Virus record (IMG/VR): IMGVR_UViG_3300047548_001036
Coordinates: 64,001 to 114,568 of that record
DNA: 50,568 nt
Origin: a virus
Strand: one strand, 5' to 3'
Shown: positions 1 to 9,788 of the stretch, piece after piece
Numbering within the stretch: position 1 is the first letter of the stretch
Layout: the number at the start of each line of letters is the position of its first letter
The notes under the pieces: generated by a model
Database searches by the model: none
Seen by the model: only the letters and a program-made list of their open reading frames with translations
Told to the model about the DNA's origin: nothing
Program-made: the position numbers and the translations under genes

Positions 1-423
1 GCAGTTACTGATAACGGCAACACAACCAACGATGACATACAGCTAAATGGATCTTCGTTAGCTCTTGCACCAGCTACTACCGCCAAGATTTGGAAAAAAG
101 CAATTGCGTTTACATTGAACGTAAACGATGGCAGTCTTGCTGCTGATACGTGGGATAAAACAGTATATCGCTCTGCCAAGTATTATATTCAGGCCACACA
201 GGGTACCAAGTATTATTCATCAGAAATTAACGTCATACACGATGGTACAACTGCATATATGACTGAGTTCTCTGTTCTTGAAAATAATGCAATGTCATGG
301 GATGCAACCACATGGTGGGCTGCTACGATTAGTGGAAACAATTTATCAATATATCCGAAGATTACCGATGCTGCTTCAACAAATGTATCGTTCATCATAG
401 AAAGAACTTTATTTGCTGTCTGA
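1..423 (+). CDS. C-terminal part of a virion structural / fibre protein (5' truncated)
   Basis: The reading frame is open from base 1 to the TGA at 421-423, so the gene begins outside the window and about 140 C-terminal residues are visible. The segment is rich in Thr, Ser, Asn and aromatic residues and has beta-type patterning (motifs such as KYYIQATQGTKYYSSEINV and SFIIERTLFAV). From memory this kind of end is common on T4-like phage fibre or baseplate-decorating proteins. An internal TTG at 115 is not a convincing start because the frame continues upstream. It is followed by a terminator and then by three LamG genes, which supports a place in a tail-fibre cluster. The exact role is not recognised. 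Confidence 0.6.
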   Translation, partial: AVTDNGNTTNDDIQLNGSSLALAPATTAKIWKKAIAFTLNVNDGSLAADTWDKTVYRSAKYYIQATQGTKYYSSEINVIHDGTTAYMTEFSVLENNAMSWDATTWWAATISGNNLSIYPKITDAASTNVSFIIERTLFAV

Positions 424-439
424 ACAGTCTAATAACAAC

Positions 440-445
440 TAAATA
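440..445 (+). promoter_or_regulatory. TAAATA late-promoter-like motif
   Basis: CTAAATAC lies just after the stop of the first gene and just before a terminator hairpin. The TAAATA core matches the last six bases of the T4 late promoter TATAAATA and recurs before many genes in this window. Here the hairpin that follows makes its use as a promoter uncertain. Confidence 0.35.
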
Positions 446-448
446 CAA

Positions 449-474
449 GGGAGTCAGAGCACTCCCTTTTTTAT
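449..474 (+). terminator. Rho-independent terminator
   Basis: GGGAGT (449-454), loop CAGAGC, ACTCCC (461-466), then six T. It separates the first structural gene from the LamG genes. Confidence 0.8.
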
Positions 475-504
475 TGGGTACTAACGTATAAGGCAATTTT
501 ATAC

Positions 505-1203
505 ATGGGAATTTCATACAATACAACTACAGTACGATCTGGATTAGTACTGCACCTTGATGCCGCAAATCCAAAGAGTTATACTGGATCTGGAACTACT
601 TGGAAAGATTTGAGCGGTCAAGGTAATAACAGTATCTTAGTCAACGGTGTTGGATATACCACATCTAACAATGGTAGCATGGTGTTTGACGGGGCCAATG
701 ATTATGCCACTATTAGCAGACCTAGCTCCATTGTTACTGGGGGGTCTTTGACAGTTTGTGTAATGGCTAAATGGACAACCGTTGGGACTAGCGTCAGTAA
801 TATTCAAGCCTTAGTAGATAATAATCATAGTGCGGCACCTATGCAGGGGTTTATTCTACAGGATAGACCAGATTTAAATAAAGCACTGACCTTTTCCGTG
901 CGACCGTCCTCAAGTGGCACAGTTATTTCCACATTTCAAGTAGGGGATGGAAAATGGCATTACATAGTTGGTACAAATGATGGCGCCATGTCTAAACTAT
1001 ACATAGATGGTGTATTTAACGCGCAATATGCAGAAGCCGGATTGGCAAGTGTGCAGCCGGTTGTATCAATAGGGTATTGGCAATTTGCTCCTGGTAGATA
1101 CCTAACCGGTAACATACCACTTGTACAGCTTTATAATCGAGCGCTCACTGCTCAAGAAGTACGACAAAACTTTGAAGCAGTTCGCGGGAGGTATTCGATA
1201 TGA
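505..1203 (+). CDS. LamG-like (concanavalin A fold) virion protein 1
   Basis: A 232-residue protein that looks like a single laminin-G/concanavalin-A-like lectin domain, a fold phages use on fibres to bind host surface glycans. The N-terminal LVLHLDAANPKSYTGSGTTW, the central MVFDGANDYATI and DGKWHYIVG strands and the C-terminal LYNRALTAQEVRQNFEAVRG are the usual LamG landmarks. Start ATG 505 has only a weak Shine-Dalgarno (AAGG about 12 bases upstream). It is the first of three tandem paralogues. Its stop overlaps the next start as ATGA (1200-1203), so the two are probably translationally coupled. The ligand cannot be told from sequence. Confidence 0.8.
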   Translation: MGISYNTTTVRSGLVLHLDAANPKSYTGSGTTWKDLSGQGNNSILVNGVGYTTSNNGSMVFDGANDYATISRPSSIVTGGSLTVCVMAKWTTVGTSVSNIQALVDNNHSAAPMQGFILQDRPDLNKALTFSVRPSSSGTVISTFQVGDGKWHYIVGTNDGAMSKLYIDGVFNAQYAEAGLASVQPVVSIGYWQFAPGRYLTGNIPLVQLYNRALTAQEVRQNFEAVRGRYSI

Positions 1204-1892
1204 GTTTAGGTCACGGATCCAGTATAGTGCGAAACGGACTCGTCTTGCACCTTGACGCTGCCAATCCAAAGAGCTATACTGGCAGTGGCACAGCTGTAAC
1301 AGATATAAGCTCTAATAACAACAATAGTGTTCTAACAAACGGCGTAGCATACTCGTCTGCAAATAGGGGGTATTTTGTGTTTGATGGAACGAATGACACC
1401 ATTGACTGCGGACCAGTCCCTCAAATAGGCGCATCTCTTACAGGATTAACTGTGTCAGTGTGGTTGAATTCAACCACTAGAGCCGTAAAATGTATATTAG
1501 AAAACGGAACCGCTCATACAACAAATACGTTCTATATGTTTCAGGAAAATACAAACTATTTTACGTTTGAAGTTTTTGGTGACGGCAATTATGATGCAGT
1601 TTTTGCTAATTATGTGTATCAATTAAATGTTTGGTACAACCTAGTGGGAGTATGGTCTAGTGGGAATCGAGTAGATATGTACACCAACGGAGTGTTATCT
1701 AACGGTTCTAGGATTGGCGCCGTTAGAAATAATGTAATAAGTGGAAACACCAACATGTTTGTAGGTGCTAGAGCTGGCACAAGTTATCAATTTGCCGGGA
1801 ATATTAGCGATGTCAAATTATACAATAAAGCGCTATCTGCAGCAGAAATCCAGCAAAACTTCGAAGCCCTGCGCGGGCGTTACGGGATCTAA
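1200..1892 (+). CDS. LamG-like virion protein 2
   Basis: A 230-residue paralogue of the preceding gene. The first 30 residues are almost identical (HLDAANPKSYTGSG) and the ending LYNKALSAAEIQQNFEALRG is very close, while the middle has diverged. The pair also match closely at the DNA level around the N-terminal motif, which points to a fairly recent duplication. FVFDGTNDTIDCG and the following beta strands fit a concanavalin-A-like fold. The ATGA overlap with gene 1 decides the start. Divergence in the middle with conserved ends would fit a conserved attachment and a variable binding face, but that is inference. Confidence 0.8.
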   Translation: MSLGHGSSIVRNGLVLHLDAANPKSYTGSGTAVTDISSNNNNSVLTNGVAYSSANRGYFVFDGTNDTIDCGPVPQIGASLTGLTVSVWLNSTTRAVKCILENGTAHTTNTFYMFQENTNYFTFEVFGDGNYDAVFANYVYQLNVWYNLVGVWSSGNRVDMYTNGVLSNGSRIGAVRNNVISGNTNMFVGARAGTSYQFAGNISDVKLYNKALSAAEIQQNFEALRGRYGI

Positions 1893-1894
1893 CA

Positions 1895-2533
1895 ATGGCA
1901 ATATATTCTGGTATTACAAAGCAATGGATGCAGCAAGAACCTGATGGTCGAAGGCATATGACAAAAAAACTAATAGTTCAGGACGGTCTTATTGCAAGTT
2001 ACGACATGGGTGCTACTACGAGTGCTATCTCGAACACTATACCCGATATAGTAAACGGACAATATAATGCGACTGTATATAATGGACCGCAGTACCAAGA
2101 ATCCCAAAACGGGAACCTAACGTTTGATGGTACAAATGACTTCATGAAGACTCCTTCGATAAGCAATTTCAGAATGATCTGCATATTCGGGATGAAAAAC
2201 GACTCGGGAATGTCGCAATGGCGATACTTAGTTGATGCTAGACCAGGTAAGTCCGATGGATATATTGCAAATGGCATGGGCGGATGGACCTTATATCTAA
2301 ATGGTGGGAATTTAGTAACTAATAGCTGGGGTAGTATACCGACAGATCAATGGTTTTATTTGTGCGCCGATGCAAATGCAACCTATACGTCCACTATCAA
2401 TTTCATGAGCCGGGTAAGTGACAATGAGTGTTTACCGGGGAAGATTGGAAGTATCCAGATATACAACAGAGCGCTCACCGTATCTGAAATGAACATTAAC
2501 TATAAAGCAATACGAGCAAGACACGGAGTATAA
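1895..2533 (+). CDS. LamG-like virion protein 3
   Basis: A 212-residue third member of the LamG set, more distant than the first two. It keeps LIVQDGLIASYDMG near residue 26, LTFDGTNDFMKT in the middle and the C-terminal IYNRALTVSEMNINYKAIRA. It begins two bases after the stop of gene 2 (TAACAATG). The N-terminus has an extra ~20 residues (MAIYSGITKQWMQQEPDGRR) compared with its neighbours. Probably a surface-exposed binding protein in the same structure as its paralogues. Family assignment is good; role is inferred. Confidence 0.75.
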   Translation: MAIYSGITKQWMQQEPDGRRHMTKKLIVQDGLIASYDMGATTSAISNTIPDIVNGQYNATVYNGPQYQESQNGNLTFDGTNDFMKTPSISNFRMICIFGMKNDSGMSQWRYLVDARPGKSDGYIANGMGGWTLYLNGGNLVTNSWGSIPTDQWFYLCADANATYTSTINFMSRVSDNECLPGKIGSIQIYNRALTVSEMNINYKAIRARHGV

Positions 2534-2536
2534 CAA

Positions 2537-2797
2537 ATGTACGAAAATAGAACCTACGTAATTTTTGATGTTGCAGAACTAGACAAAATCAATTTCAACG
2601 AAGTGCTAGAAACCTCAGCAGAAACCGTAAGAAAATCAGTAGATGGAACAAAAACTTTCGTCAAATGGGAAGATGGCGGATCAGTACCTGCATCCGTCGA
2701 AACATTGATGACAAAGGGCGCATATCTAACCCATGAAGAGATACTTGATATACTTGCAACACCTGCTTGGGCTGCGCCGCCCGAATCCATGGTTTGA
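2537..2797 (+). CDS. Small conserved-looking phage protein, function unknown
   Basis: An 86-residue acidic protein starting MYENRTYVIFDVAELDKINF, three bases after the last LamG gene and so in the same transcript. The N-terminal half looks like a small alpha/beta domain, with a strand (TYVIFDV) followed by a helix. I do not recognise a family. It sits between the LamG genes and the first giant fibre, so a structural or assembly role in the tail fibre is plausible. The stop TGA is fused to a TAAATA motif (TGATAAATA) that probably drives the next gene. Confidence 0.6.
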   Translation: MYENRTYVIFDVAELDKINFNEVLETSAETVRKSVDGTKTFVKWEDGGSVPASVETLMTKGAYLTHEEILDILATPAWAAPPESMV

Positions 2798-2803
2798 TAA
2801 ATA
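2798..2803 (+). promoter_or_regulatory. TAAATA late-promoter-like motif before giant fibre 1
   Basis: GATAAATAAC directly follows the stop codon of the upstream gene and lies 43 bases before the GTG start at 2846. It matches the T4 late promoter core. Confidence 0.5.
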
Positions 2804-2845
2804 ACATAATTAGAACTTTTTAAAGCTTACTGGGGAAAGTGAACC

Positions 2846-5800
2846 GTGGCAAACAATAAATTCGTAGTCAAGAATGGACTACTAACTCAAGACATTGAAT
2901 TCGTATCACCGAATCGTCAACATACTATTTCAATCGACATGCTGGACACCGATACGCTTAGTATATCTGGCAACAGCGGTCAATTATTTTCAATTACCGA
3001 TAATTTAACTGGCACAATTTTTGCAGTTAACGATATATCCGGGGTTCCTAGTATTGAAGTATTCGATACTGGCAAAATTCAGCTAGCCGAAACATTCGGT
3101 AATGTGTTAATCGGCACCAGCACAGATAATGGTACTGATAAACTTCAGGTAAATGGATACATTTCGGCAACTGGGTATATCGGTACTGGCACAGGGTTAA
3201 CGAACCTTAATGCATCAAACTTAACCACTGGTACGGTTTCTACTGCACGACTAGGCTCTGGTACCGCAAACACTACTACTTGGCTTCGTGGAGACGGTAC
3301 TTGGCAAGTAGGACCATTAGGATATACCGGGTCTCAAGGTACTACAGGGTACACCGGATCCACAGGGTATACTGGCAGTCAAGGTGTAATCGGTTATACT
3401 GGATCTACTGGCTATACCGGATCAAAAGGAGATATTGGCTACACTGGATCTACTGGCTATACCGGATCAAAAGGCGATGTTGGATATACTGGTAGCAAGG
3501 GCGACATAGGATATACTGGTTCAAAAGGCGATATTGGTTATACTGGGTCTGTTGGCTACACTGGATCAAAAGGCGATATTGGATATACTGGTAGCAAGGG
3601 AGATATTGGTTATACTGGATCTACCGGCGCTGGCTATACAGGTAGCAAGGGAGATATTGGTTATACTGGATCAAAAGGCGATATAGGCTACACTGGGTCC
3701 ACCGGTGTTCAGGAAATTGCACGGATTGGTAGAAATATTTACAGCAGTCAAGCAGGCACTGGAGGAACTGGTCTAGATAACTTCTTTGCTGGAAAGTATG
3801 CTGGACTTTGCAATACTACCGGCAGCAACAACTTTTTTGTAGGGTTATATGCAGGAGTCTGCAACACACACGGATCCAATAATACATTTATAGGAACGCG
3901 GGCCGGTCAGACTAATACTACCGGGTGTCATAATAATTTCATTGGCAATCAAGCCGGTCGGTATAACACATTTGGTAATGGTAATAACTTCTTCGGGCAG
4001 TTTGCTGGGATTTTTAATACGACAGGATCCCACAACTTCTTTGCCGGATCTTATGTCGGATATTGCAATACTACTGGCAGCAACAACTTCTTTGCTGGAC
4101 GATGTGCTGGTTACAAGAATACCACCGCTACTAATAATATTTTTATAGGAGACGGTGCAGGCTATTCGAACACTACCGGTAACCATAATTTCTTCGCTGG
4201 ATCGGTTGCAGGGTATTGCAACACTACCGGGCGTAATAACGTTTTTATCGGTTCGAGCGCAGGTTGTGCTAACACTACCGGTACTTGCAATATTTTTATC
4301 GGTCCAGGCGCAGGCGAAAGAAATACACGCGGCTCGCAAAACATATTTTTAGGTAGAGCCGGGCTGTATAATAGCACTGGTAACGACAACATTTTCTTTG
4401 GTTGTTATGCAGGGCGTAGCAACACTACCGGAACTAACAATATTTTCTTTGGTCCAGAGTCAGGCTGCCTTAATACAGTCGGATCTTGGAACCATTTCTT
4501 TGGAGCACATGCTGGTCGCGCAAACCTTACTGGTGATGCCAATATTTTCATCGGAGGATGTGCTGGATGTTCTAACGTTTCTGGTAATGCTAACGTCTTT
4601 ATTGGAATACGTGCAGGATGCTGCAATACAGCCGGATGTTATAACGTATTCATTGGACAGGACACCGGGATATCAAATACTACAGGTAAAGATAATACGT
4701 TCATCGGTCGTAGTGCTGGTCGATGCAATACTACCGGCATTGATAATACATTCATCGGCCGCAGTGCTGGATTTTTCAATACCACCGGGTCTAATAATAC
4801 TTTTATTGGTGGACAGGCTGGCGCTTCTAACACCTCCGGACAAGACAACTTCTTTGCCGGACAGTGTGCCGGTTATTCGAACACCACAGGCGGAGGTAAT
4901 AATTTCTTTGGGTATCAAGCCGGTCTATGTAATACTTCCGGTTACTATAACAATTTCTTTGGATATCGAGCTGGATGCAGCAATACTACCGGAAATAATA
5001 ACACCTTTATCGGTGTCAATGCCGGTCGTTGTAATACTATAGGATGTAGTAACACATTTATAGGCTTGAGCGCCGGTTTTAAAAATGTCAGCGGAAAATA
5101 TAACACATTTATCGGAGAATCTGCAGGCCGCGGAAATATTAACGGTAATAGCAATATAGCGGCAGGGTACGCTGCTTTATATCTAAACACTACTGGTAGC
5201 TGCAATATAGTATTTGGAGAGAGCGCAGGATTTTCAAATACTACCGGATCTCACAATTTCTTCGCCGGGCTGTGTGCCGGATATAGTAATACTGTTGGCA
5301 GCAACAACTTCTTTGCTGGATCTTGTGCTGGTTACTCGAACACCACCGGCAACTACAATAACTTCTTTGGCAACTTCGCAGGATATGCAAACACCACCGG
5401 CAACAATAACACCTTCTTTGGTTGTAATGCAGGCTGTGCAGTAACTACAGGATCAAATAACATTATTATCGGTTCTGTAAATGGAACCAGTAATTTAACC
5501 AGCACAGTAATTTTAGCGACTGGTACAACTGAAAGACTAAAAGTTGACGCCGTAGGACTTACTGTTAACTCCTCATTGTACGGAGTATCTGTACTTAAAG
5601 CATCGACTACTAACGGTACCGCAACAGTACTAACCACAGATGGCGCAGCTGCAGGTGCTGATAATCAAATTATACTACCTAACGACTCTACTTATGCATT
5701 TAAGGTTTTAGTTGCAGCACGCAGAACCGATGCAGACGGAGAATCAGCGGGTTATGAGTTCAGCGGTGTTATAGATCGTAATACCAACGCTGCATCCACA

Positions 5801-5971
5801 GCTGTAGTCGGCTCTGTTACAAAGACTTTATTAGCTGAAGATTCTGCTGCGTGGGATGCGACAGTTACAGCAGATACAACTAACGGTGGAATAAAGATTG
5901 AAGTAACAGGTGAAACATCTAAAACTATTAGCTGGGTGGCAACTATATGGACTTCTAGAGTTACAGGATAA
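2846..5971 (+). CDS. Giant collagen-like / beta-roll tail fibre 1
   Basis: A 1041-residue fibre. Start GTG 2846 has GGGGAAAG upstream and gives [12 protein letters not shown], a common start for T4-like fibre proteins. Domains in order: N-terminal beta region with [19 protein letters not shown] (about 1-155); collagen-like GYTGSKGDI repeats (159-287); about 33 beta-roll repeats of the form NNTFIGxxAGxxNTTGS, 16-18 residues each (312-880); then [14 protein letters not shown] and a C-terminal domain (about 910-1041) shared with the protein at 15360. Collagen-like and YadA-head-like repeats both form trimers, so a long trimeric host-binding fibre is expected. Unusually many repeats carry a cysteine ([16 protein letters not shown]). 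Confidence 0.85.
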   Translation: MANNKFVVKNGLLTQDIEFVSPNRQHTISIDMLDTDTLSISGNSGQLFSITDNLTGTIFAVNDISGVPSIEVFDTGKIQLAETFGNVLIGTSTDNGTDKLQVNGYISATGYIGTGTGLTNLNASNLTTGTVSTARLGSGTANTTTWLRGDGTWQVGPLGYTGSQGTTGYTGSTGYTGSQGVIGYTGSTGYTGSKGDIGYTGSTGYTGSKGDVGYTGSKGDIGYTGSKGDIGYTGSVGYTGSKGDIGYTGSKGDIGYTGSTGAGYTGSKGDIGYTGSKGDIGYTGSTGVQEIARIGRNIYSSQAGTGGTGLDNFFAGKYAGLCNTTGSNNFFVGLYAGVCNTHGSNNTFIGTRAGQTNTTGCHNNFIGNQAGRYNTFGNGNNFFGQFAGIFNTTGSHNFFAGSYVGYCNTTGSNNFFAGRCAGYKNTTATNNIFIGDGAGYSNTTGNHNFFAGSVAGYCNTTGRNNVFIGSSAGCANTTGTCNIFIGPGAGERNTRGSQNIFLGRAGLYNSTGNDNIFFGCYAGRSNTTGTNNIFFGPESGCLNTVGSWNHFFGAHAGRANLTGDANIFIGGCAGCSNVSGNANVFIGIRAGCCNTAGCYNVFIGQDTGISNTTGKDNTFIGRSAGRCNTTGIDNTFIGRSAGFFNTTGSNNTFIGGQAGASNTSGQDNFFAGQCAGYSNTTGGGNNFFGYQAGLCNTSGYYNNFFGYRAGCSNTTGNNNTFIGVNAGRCNTIGCSNTFIGLSAGFKNVSGKYNTFIGESAGRGNINGNSNIAAGYAALYLNTTGSCNIVFGESAGFSNTTGSHNFFAGLCAGYSNTVGSNNFFAGSCAGYSNTTGNYNNFFGNFAGYANTTGNNNTFFGCNAGCAVTTGSNNIIIGSVNGTSNLTSTVILATGTTERLKVDAVGLTVNSSLYGVSVLKASTTNGTATVLTTDGAAAGADNQIILPNDSTYAFKVLVAARRTDADGESAGYEFSGVIDRNTNAASTAVVGSVTKTLLAEDSAAWDATVTADTTNGGIKIEVTGETSKTISWVATIWTSRVTG
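3320..3706 (+). repeat. Collagen-like repeat region in fibre 1
   Basis: Encodes residues 159-287, runs of Gly-x-y triplets built on [20 protein letters not shown] and GYTGSQGVI units. The DNA is an imperfect tandem repeat of 9- and 18-base units. Similar tracts recur in fibre 2. Confidence 0.9.
3779..5485 (+). repeat. 51-base tandem repeats coding beta-roll units, fibre 1
   Basis: About 33 imperfect repeats of 48-54 bases encode NNxFxGxxAGxxNTTGx units. Spacing is set by the protein repeat (16-18 residues), and synonymous differences show long selection on the protein. The long open frames on the other strand and frames here are shadows of this periodicity. Confidence 0.9.
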
Positions 5972-6003
5972 TACACTATGATTTTTAAACAATATGTTTT
6001 AGT

Positions 6004-6009
6004 TAAATA
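6004..6009 (+). promoter_or_regulatory. TAAATA late-promoter-like motif before giant fibre 2
   Basis: GTTAAATACT lies 33 bases before the start of fibre 2, with a good Shine-Dalgarno (AGGAG, 6031-6035) in between. This is the usual spacing for a late promoter and leader. Confidence 0.55.
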
Positions 6010-6041
6010 CTACAGTAATCTTTCTTTTGTAGGAGTAGTCA

Positions 6042-9000
6042 ATGGCGATTAATTTTGATCATAGTGGTGCCGGTAATGTAACTTTAAAATCCCCTGCTAA
6101 CGGTAACGCTATAATGGTGTTACCTGCTGACAACGGAAGTGCAGGGCAAGCATTAATCACTGATGGTTCTGGAAATTTATCTTACTCGTCCAACGTTGGC
6201 TATACCGGATCAAAAGGTGATATTGGATATACTGGCAGTCGTGGTGATACTGGATATGCTGGGTCAAAGGGGGATGTAGGATACACCGGATCTACTGGTG
6301 CTGGTTATACTGGTTCAAAAGGAGATATTGGTTATACTGGGTCAAAAGGAGATATTGGTTATACTGGCTCTACTGGTGTACAGGAAATTGCACTTAATGG
6401 TACTACGATCTACAGCAGCCAGGCAGGAAATGGCGGTACCGGAAACTTCTTTGTTGGAGAGCTAGCCGGGGCCGTGACCACCAGCGGTACGAATAACGTA
6501 TTTTTTGGATGTCGGACAGGATGGGCTAATATTTCAGGATCTAACAATATGTTTATTGGCTACCAAGCCGGATATTGTAACTCATTTGGAAGTAATAACT
6601 TCTTTGCTGGATTGTGTAGTGGTTATAAAAATACCACTGGTTCAAACAACGTTTTTATAGGTTGTTGGTCTGGGTATAACAACACTGTTGGATGTAAAAA
6701 TATTTTAATTGGTGATGGTTCCGGTGCTGAAGTATCCACCGGATCAAACAACGTCATCATTGGAAGTGTTGCTGGATCTGCTGGGTTGTGTAATACGGTT
6801 ATTCTTGCAGCAGGTGCTACCGAGAGATTAAAAGTTGATGCTACTGGACTGTTTATCAACGGTGTTGCATTTACTGCCGGAGTAGGCTATACTGGTAGTA
6901 TTGGATATACAGGCAGTCAAGGTGCAACTGGTTATACTGGATCAAGTGGAGACATTGGATATACCGGTAGTATTGGCTATGCAGGTAGTGTAGGGTATAC
7001 TGGATCCGTTGGATATACTGGTAGCCAAGGAGTAATTGGTTATACTGGATCTACTGGTGCTGGATATACAGGCAGTCAGGGTGTAATTGGTTATACTGGC
7101 AGTAAGGGAGACATTGGTTATACTGGATCTGTTGGTGTACAAGAAATTGCACGTACTGGTACTAATATCTACAGCAGTCAAGCAGGCACTGGTAGTACTG
7201 GTACTTATAATTTCTTTGTTGGGTGTCGAGCAGGTGCATGTAACAGCACTGGAGCATATAATAACTTTTTCGGAAGATGCGCTGGATTCAAAAATACTGC
7301 AGGAAGCAGCAATAACTTTTTTGGTGATCGATCCGGGTTTTGCAATACTACCGGATGTCATAACTTCTTTGCTGGAGATCGAGCGGGTAGAGCAAATACT
7401 ACAGGTGGTTATAATACTTTCATCGGATATCAGGCCGGCGACTCGAACACTACTGGTAACTTCAATACATTCATTGGAAGATGGACCGGATATTCAAATA
7501 CTTACGGTAATAACAATACGTTCATTGGACGTAGTGCCGGGTTCATAAATGGTACCGGTAGCAATAACTTATTTTTCGGTTATTATGCCGGCCATTTAAA
7601 TAGCACAGGATCTTATAATTTATTCTTAGGATCACAATCCGGATATAGTAATACTTCTGGATGTGGTAACATCTTTACTGGTCGATGTGCTGGATACAGT
7701 AACATTTCCGGATGCCATAACTTCTTTTCTGGCGCCAATGCCGGATTATGCAACATTAGCGGCAGCTACAATACATTCATTGGAGTGGGTGCTGGTATGT
7801 GCAATACCACTGGAAATCACAACATATTTGTTGGAATGTGGTCCGGGTGTTCGAACACATTTGGTAGCAATAATACTTTCTTTGGATGTTGTGCAGGTGC
7901 ATGTAACACTACTGGTACCGGTAATACATTCATAGGACAACTTGCTGGGTCATGTACCACATTTGGTAATAACAACTTCTTTGCTGGAACCAGTGCAGGA
8001 ACTAGTAATGCTACGGGTAATAACAATACATTTATCGGCAACCTCGCCGGCTGGGCCAACCGTAGCGGATGTAACAATACCTTTATAGGATGCCAATCAG
8101 GATATGCTAATCAAGCTGGATGCGACAATACCTTTATCGGACTTTGCTCTGGACAACTAAACTCTGCCGGAAATAACAACACATTTATTGGGAGATGTGC
8201 TGGCAGATCAAATACAACTGGAAGTAACAACACATTTATCGGACAACATGCTGGATACAATAACACGACTGGAGTTCAAAATATATTTATTGGATGCTAT
8301 GCCGGTTATAATTCTACCTACGGCAATTATAATTTCTTCCTCGGTTATAAGTCTGGATGTACAAGTAGCAACAGTTATAGTAATATCTTCATCGGAAAGT
8401 ATAGTGGAAAGGCAGTTACAACCGGTAGCTATAATATATTCTTCGGAAATTCTTCCGGTGCATTAACTACAACCGGTAATAACAACATATTTTTTGGGTG
8501 CGGCGCCGGTTATTCTACAAACACTGGAGTTCATAATACTATCTTTGGCAGCGCTGCTGGATTTTCGAATACTACTGGCAGTCATAATACATTCTTTGGC
8601 TGGTGCGCCGGAGTATCAAATACTACTGGATCCAATAATACATTTATCGGATGCAGGGCAGGATGTGCAGTAACTACTGGATCAAACAACATCATTATAG
8701 GAAGTGTGGTTGGATCATCTGACTTATCTAATACAGTTATTCTTGCTGCTGGTACCACCGAAAGATTAAAAGTTAATGCAACTGGGTTGTTTATCAACGG
8801 AACTGCATTTACCGGTGGAGCAGGTGTATTTAGTGTTTGTAATACCACAAGCATTGTTAGTTGTCTAGGTGGCACCAGTGGAACTGGCACACATAACTTC
8901 TTTGCTGGGTATTGCTCGGGTCGATCAAATACTACTGGTAATTACAACACTTTTATTGGAGCCGAAGCAGGATGTTCAACTACATTCGGACATAATAACT

Positions 9001-9788
9001 TTTTTGTCGGAAATAAATCTGGATTCTGTAACGTTACCGGGGAACATAATACCTTTATAGGATACTATTCAGGACTAAGTAACACTGGCGGTGCATTTAA
9101 TACATTTATTGGACAACGTGCTGGGTTCAGTAATACCACAGGAAGTTACAATATTTTTAACGGGGCGTGCGCGGGTCGAGCAAATACTACCGGTAATACG
9201 AACATAATGCTTGGCACCAGGGCAGGGTTTAACGCAACCACAGGGTCTTCTAATATTCTCATTGGATATAACTCAGGATGTTCGATAACTACCGGTGCTA
9301 ATAACGTTATTATAGGAAGTATAGTCGGTTCAGCTGGCTTATGTGATACCGTTATTATTGCAGCGGGTACAACTGAGAGAATAAAAGTTGATACCACTGG
9401 ATTATACATTAACGGTTCTCCATTTACAGGATCTCAATCATCTGCTGTGCCTACTGTATTAAACGACATTTCTACGCAGTTTGATGGAGAGAAAACTGTC
9501 TTTAATTTATTGGTAGACCAAACAAGTATAAATACTATAGTTGATTCAAAGGATTTAGAAGTAATCGTCAATGGACGGAGGTTAACACCGTATGTAGATA
9601 CCTTACATTATCCATGGATTTCTGTCTACGATTCTTTTAAAGGATTCAGAGTAGTAGGCGATAAAATTTTAATTTATAACGCACCGGAGGCTGGTGATTC
9701 TGCATTTATTTCACTAACACAAGTCTCTACCACAAGACAAAAAAGAAAATACCCGTTTAGTGCAACAACAATTGCATTAGGAGATTAA
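6042..9788 (+). CDS. Giant collagen-like / beta-roll tail fibre 2
   Basis: A 1248-residue fibre paralogous to fibre 1. After a short N-terminal part it has collagen-like repeats (53-112), a short beta-roll block (about 135-250), the connector [19 protein letters not shown], more collagen (282-364), a long beta-roll block (390-890), a second TERLKVNATGLF connector, a third beta-roll block (951-1095), a third connector, and a C-terminal domain of about 120 residues (FDGEKTVFNLLV to FSATTIALGD). The connector repeats mark an internal triplication. It is expected to be a trimeric host-recognition fibre. Start ATG 6042 has AGGAG seven bases away. Several repeats end in Cys, as in fibre 1. Confidence 0.85.
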   Translation: MAINFDHSGAGNVTLKSPANGNAIMVLPADNGSAGQALITDGSGNLSYSSNVGYTGSKGDIGYTGSRGDTGYAGSKGDVGYTGSTGAGYTGSKGDIGYTGSKGDIGYTGSTGVQEIALNGTTIYSSQAGNGGTGNFFVGELAGAVTTSGTNNVFFGCRTGWANISGSNNMFIGYQAGYCNSFGSNNFFAGLCSGYKNTTGSNNVFIGCWSGYNNTVGCKNILIGDGSGAEVSTGSNNVIIGSVAGSAGLCNTVILAAGATERLKVDATGLFINGVAFTAGVGYTGSIGYTGSQGATGYTGSSGDIGYTGSIGYAGSVGYTGSVGYTGSQGVIGYTGSTGAGYTGSQGVIGYTGSKGDIGYTGSVGVQEIARTGTNIYSSQAGTGSTGTYNFFVGCRAGACNSTGAYNNFFGRCAGFKNTAGSSNNFFGDRSGFCNTTGCHNFFAGDRAGRANTTGGYNTFIGYQAGDSNTTGNFNTFIGRWTGYSNTYGNNNTFIGRSAGFINGTGSNNLFFGYYAGHLNSTGSYNLFLGSQSGYSNTSGCGNIFTGRCAGYSNISGCHNFFSGANAGLCNISGSYNTFIGVGAGMCNTTGNHNIFVGMWSGCSNTFGSNNTFFGCCAGACNTTGTGNTFIGQLAGSCTTFGNNNFFAGTSAGTSNATGNNNTFIGNLAGWANRSGCNNTFIGCQSGYANQAGCDNTFIGLCSGQLNSAGNNNTFIGRCAGRSNTTGSNNTFIGQHAGYNNTTGVQNIFIGCYAGYNSTYGNYNFFLGYKSGCTSSNSYSNIFIGKYSGKAVTTGSYNIFFGNSSGALTTTGNNNIFFGCGAGYSTNTGVHNTIFGSAAGFSNTTGSHNTFFGWCAGVSNTTGSNNTFIGCRAGCAVTTGSNNIIIGSVVGSSDLSNTVILAAGTTERLKVNATGLFINGTAFTGGAGVFSVCNTTSIVSCLGGTSGTGTHNFFAGYCSGRSNTTGNYNTFIGAEAGCSTTFGHNNFFVGNKSGFCNVTGEHNTFIGYYSGLSNTGGAFNTFIGQRAGFSNTTGSYNIFNGACAGRANTTGNTNIMLGTRAGFNATTGSSNILIGYNSGCSITTGANNVIIGSIVGSAGLCDTVIIAAGTTERIKVDTTGLYINGSPFTGSQSSAVPTVLNDISTQFDGEKTVFNLLVDQTSINTIVDSKDLEVIVNGRRLTPYVDTLHYPWISVYDSFKGFRVVGDKILIYNAPEAGDSAFISLTQVSTTRQKRKYPFSATTIALGD
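6198..6378 (+). repeat. Collagen-like repeat, fibre 2 block 1
   Basis: Encodes GYTGSKGDI-type Gly-x-y repeats, residues 53-112, with the same units and similar DNA as in fibre 1. Confidence 0.85.
6444..6790 (+). repeat. Beta-roll repeats, fibre 2 block 1
   Basis: About seven units of the NNxFIGxxAGxxNTTG type, closed by SNNVIIGSVAGSAG and a VILAAGATERLKVD connector. Confidence 0.85.
6885..7134 (+). repeat. Collagen-like repeat, fibre 2 block 2
   Basis: Encodes residues 282-364: GYTGSIGYTGSQG and related Gly-x-y repeats between two beta-roll blocks. Confidence 0.85.
7209..8712 (+). repeat. Beta-roll repeats, fibre 2 block 2
   Basis: About 29 imperfect 51-base units, residues 390-890, ending again in [13 protein letters not shown] and a [13 protein letters not shown] connector. 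Confidence 0.85.
8892..9325 (+). repeat. Beta-roll repeats, fibre 2 block 3
   Basis: About eight units, residues 951-1095, ending in ANNVIIGSIVGSAG and a VIIAAGTTERIKV connector. There is no collagen-like tract before this block. Confidence 0.85.

Noticed and set aside
3320-7134. Regular direct repeats that might suggest a CRISPR-like or DNA repeat array
   Set aside because: The repeats keep one reading frame, vary at third positions and encode collagen-like and beta-roll units, so they are coding repeats.
3845-9409. Many long open frames on the minus strand and other frames within the giant fibres
   Set aside because: They follow the 51-base periodicity of the coding repeats, have low-complexity products (Pro/Val-rich) and lack ribosome sites; they are shadows of the fibre genes.
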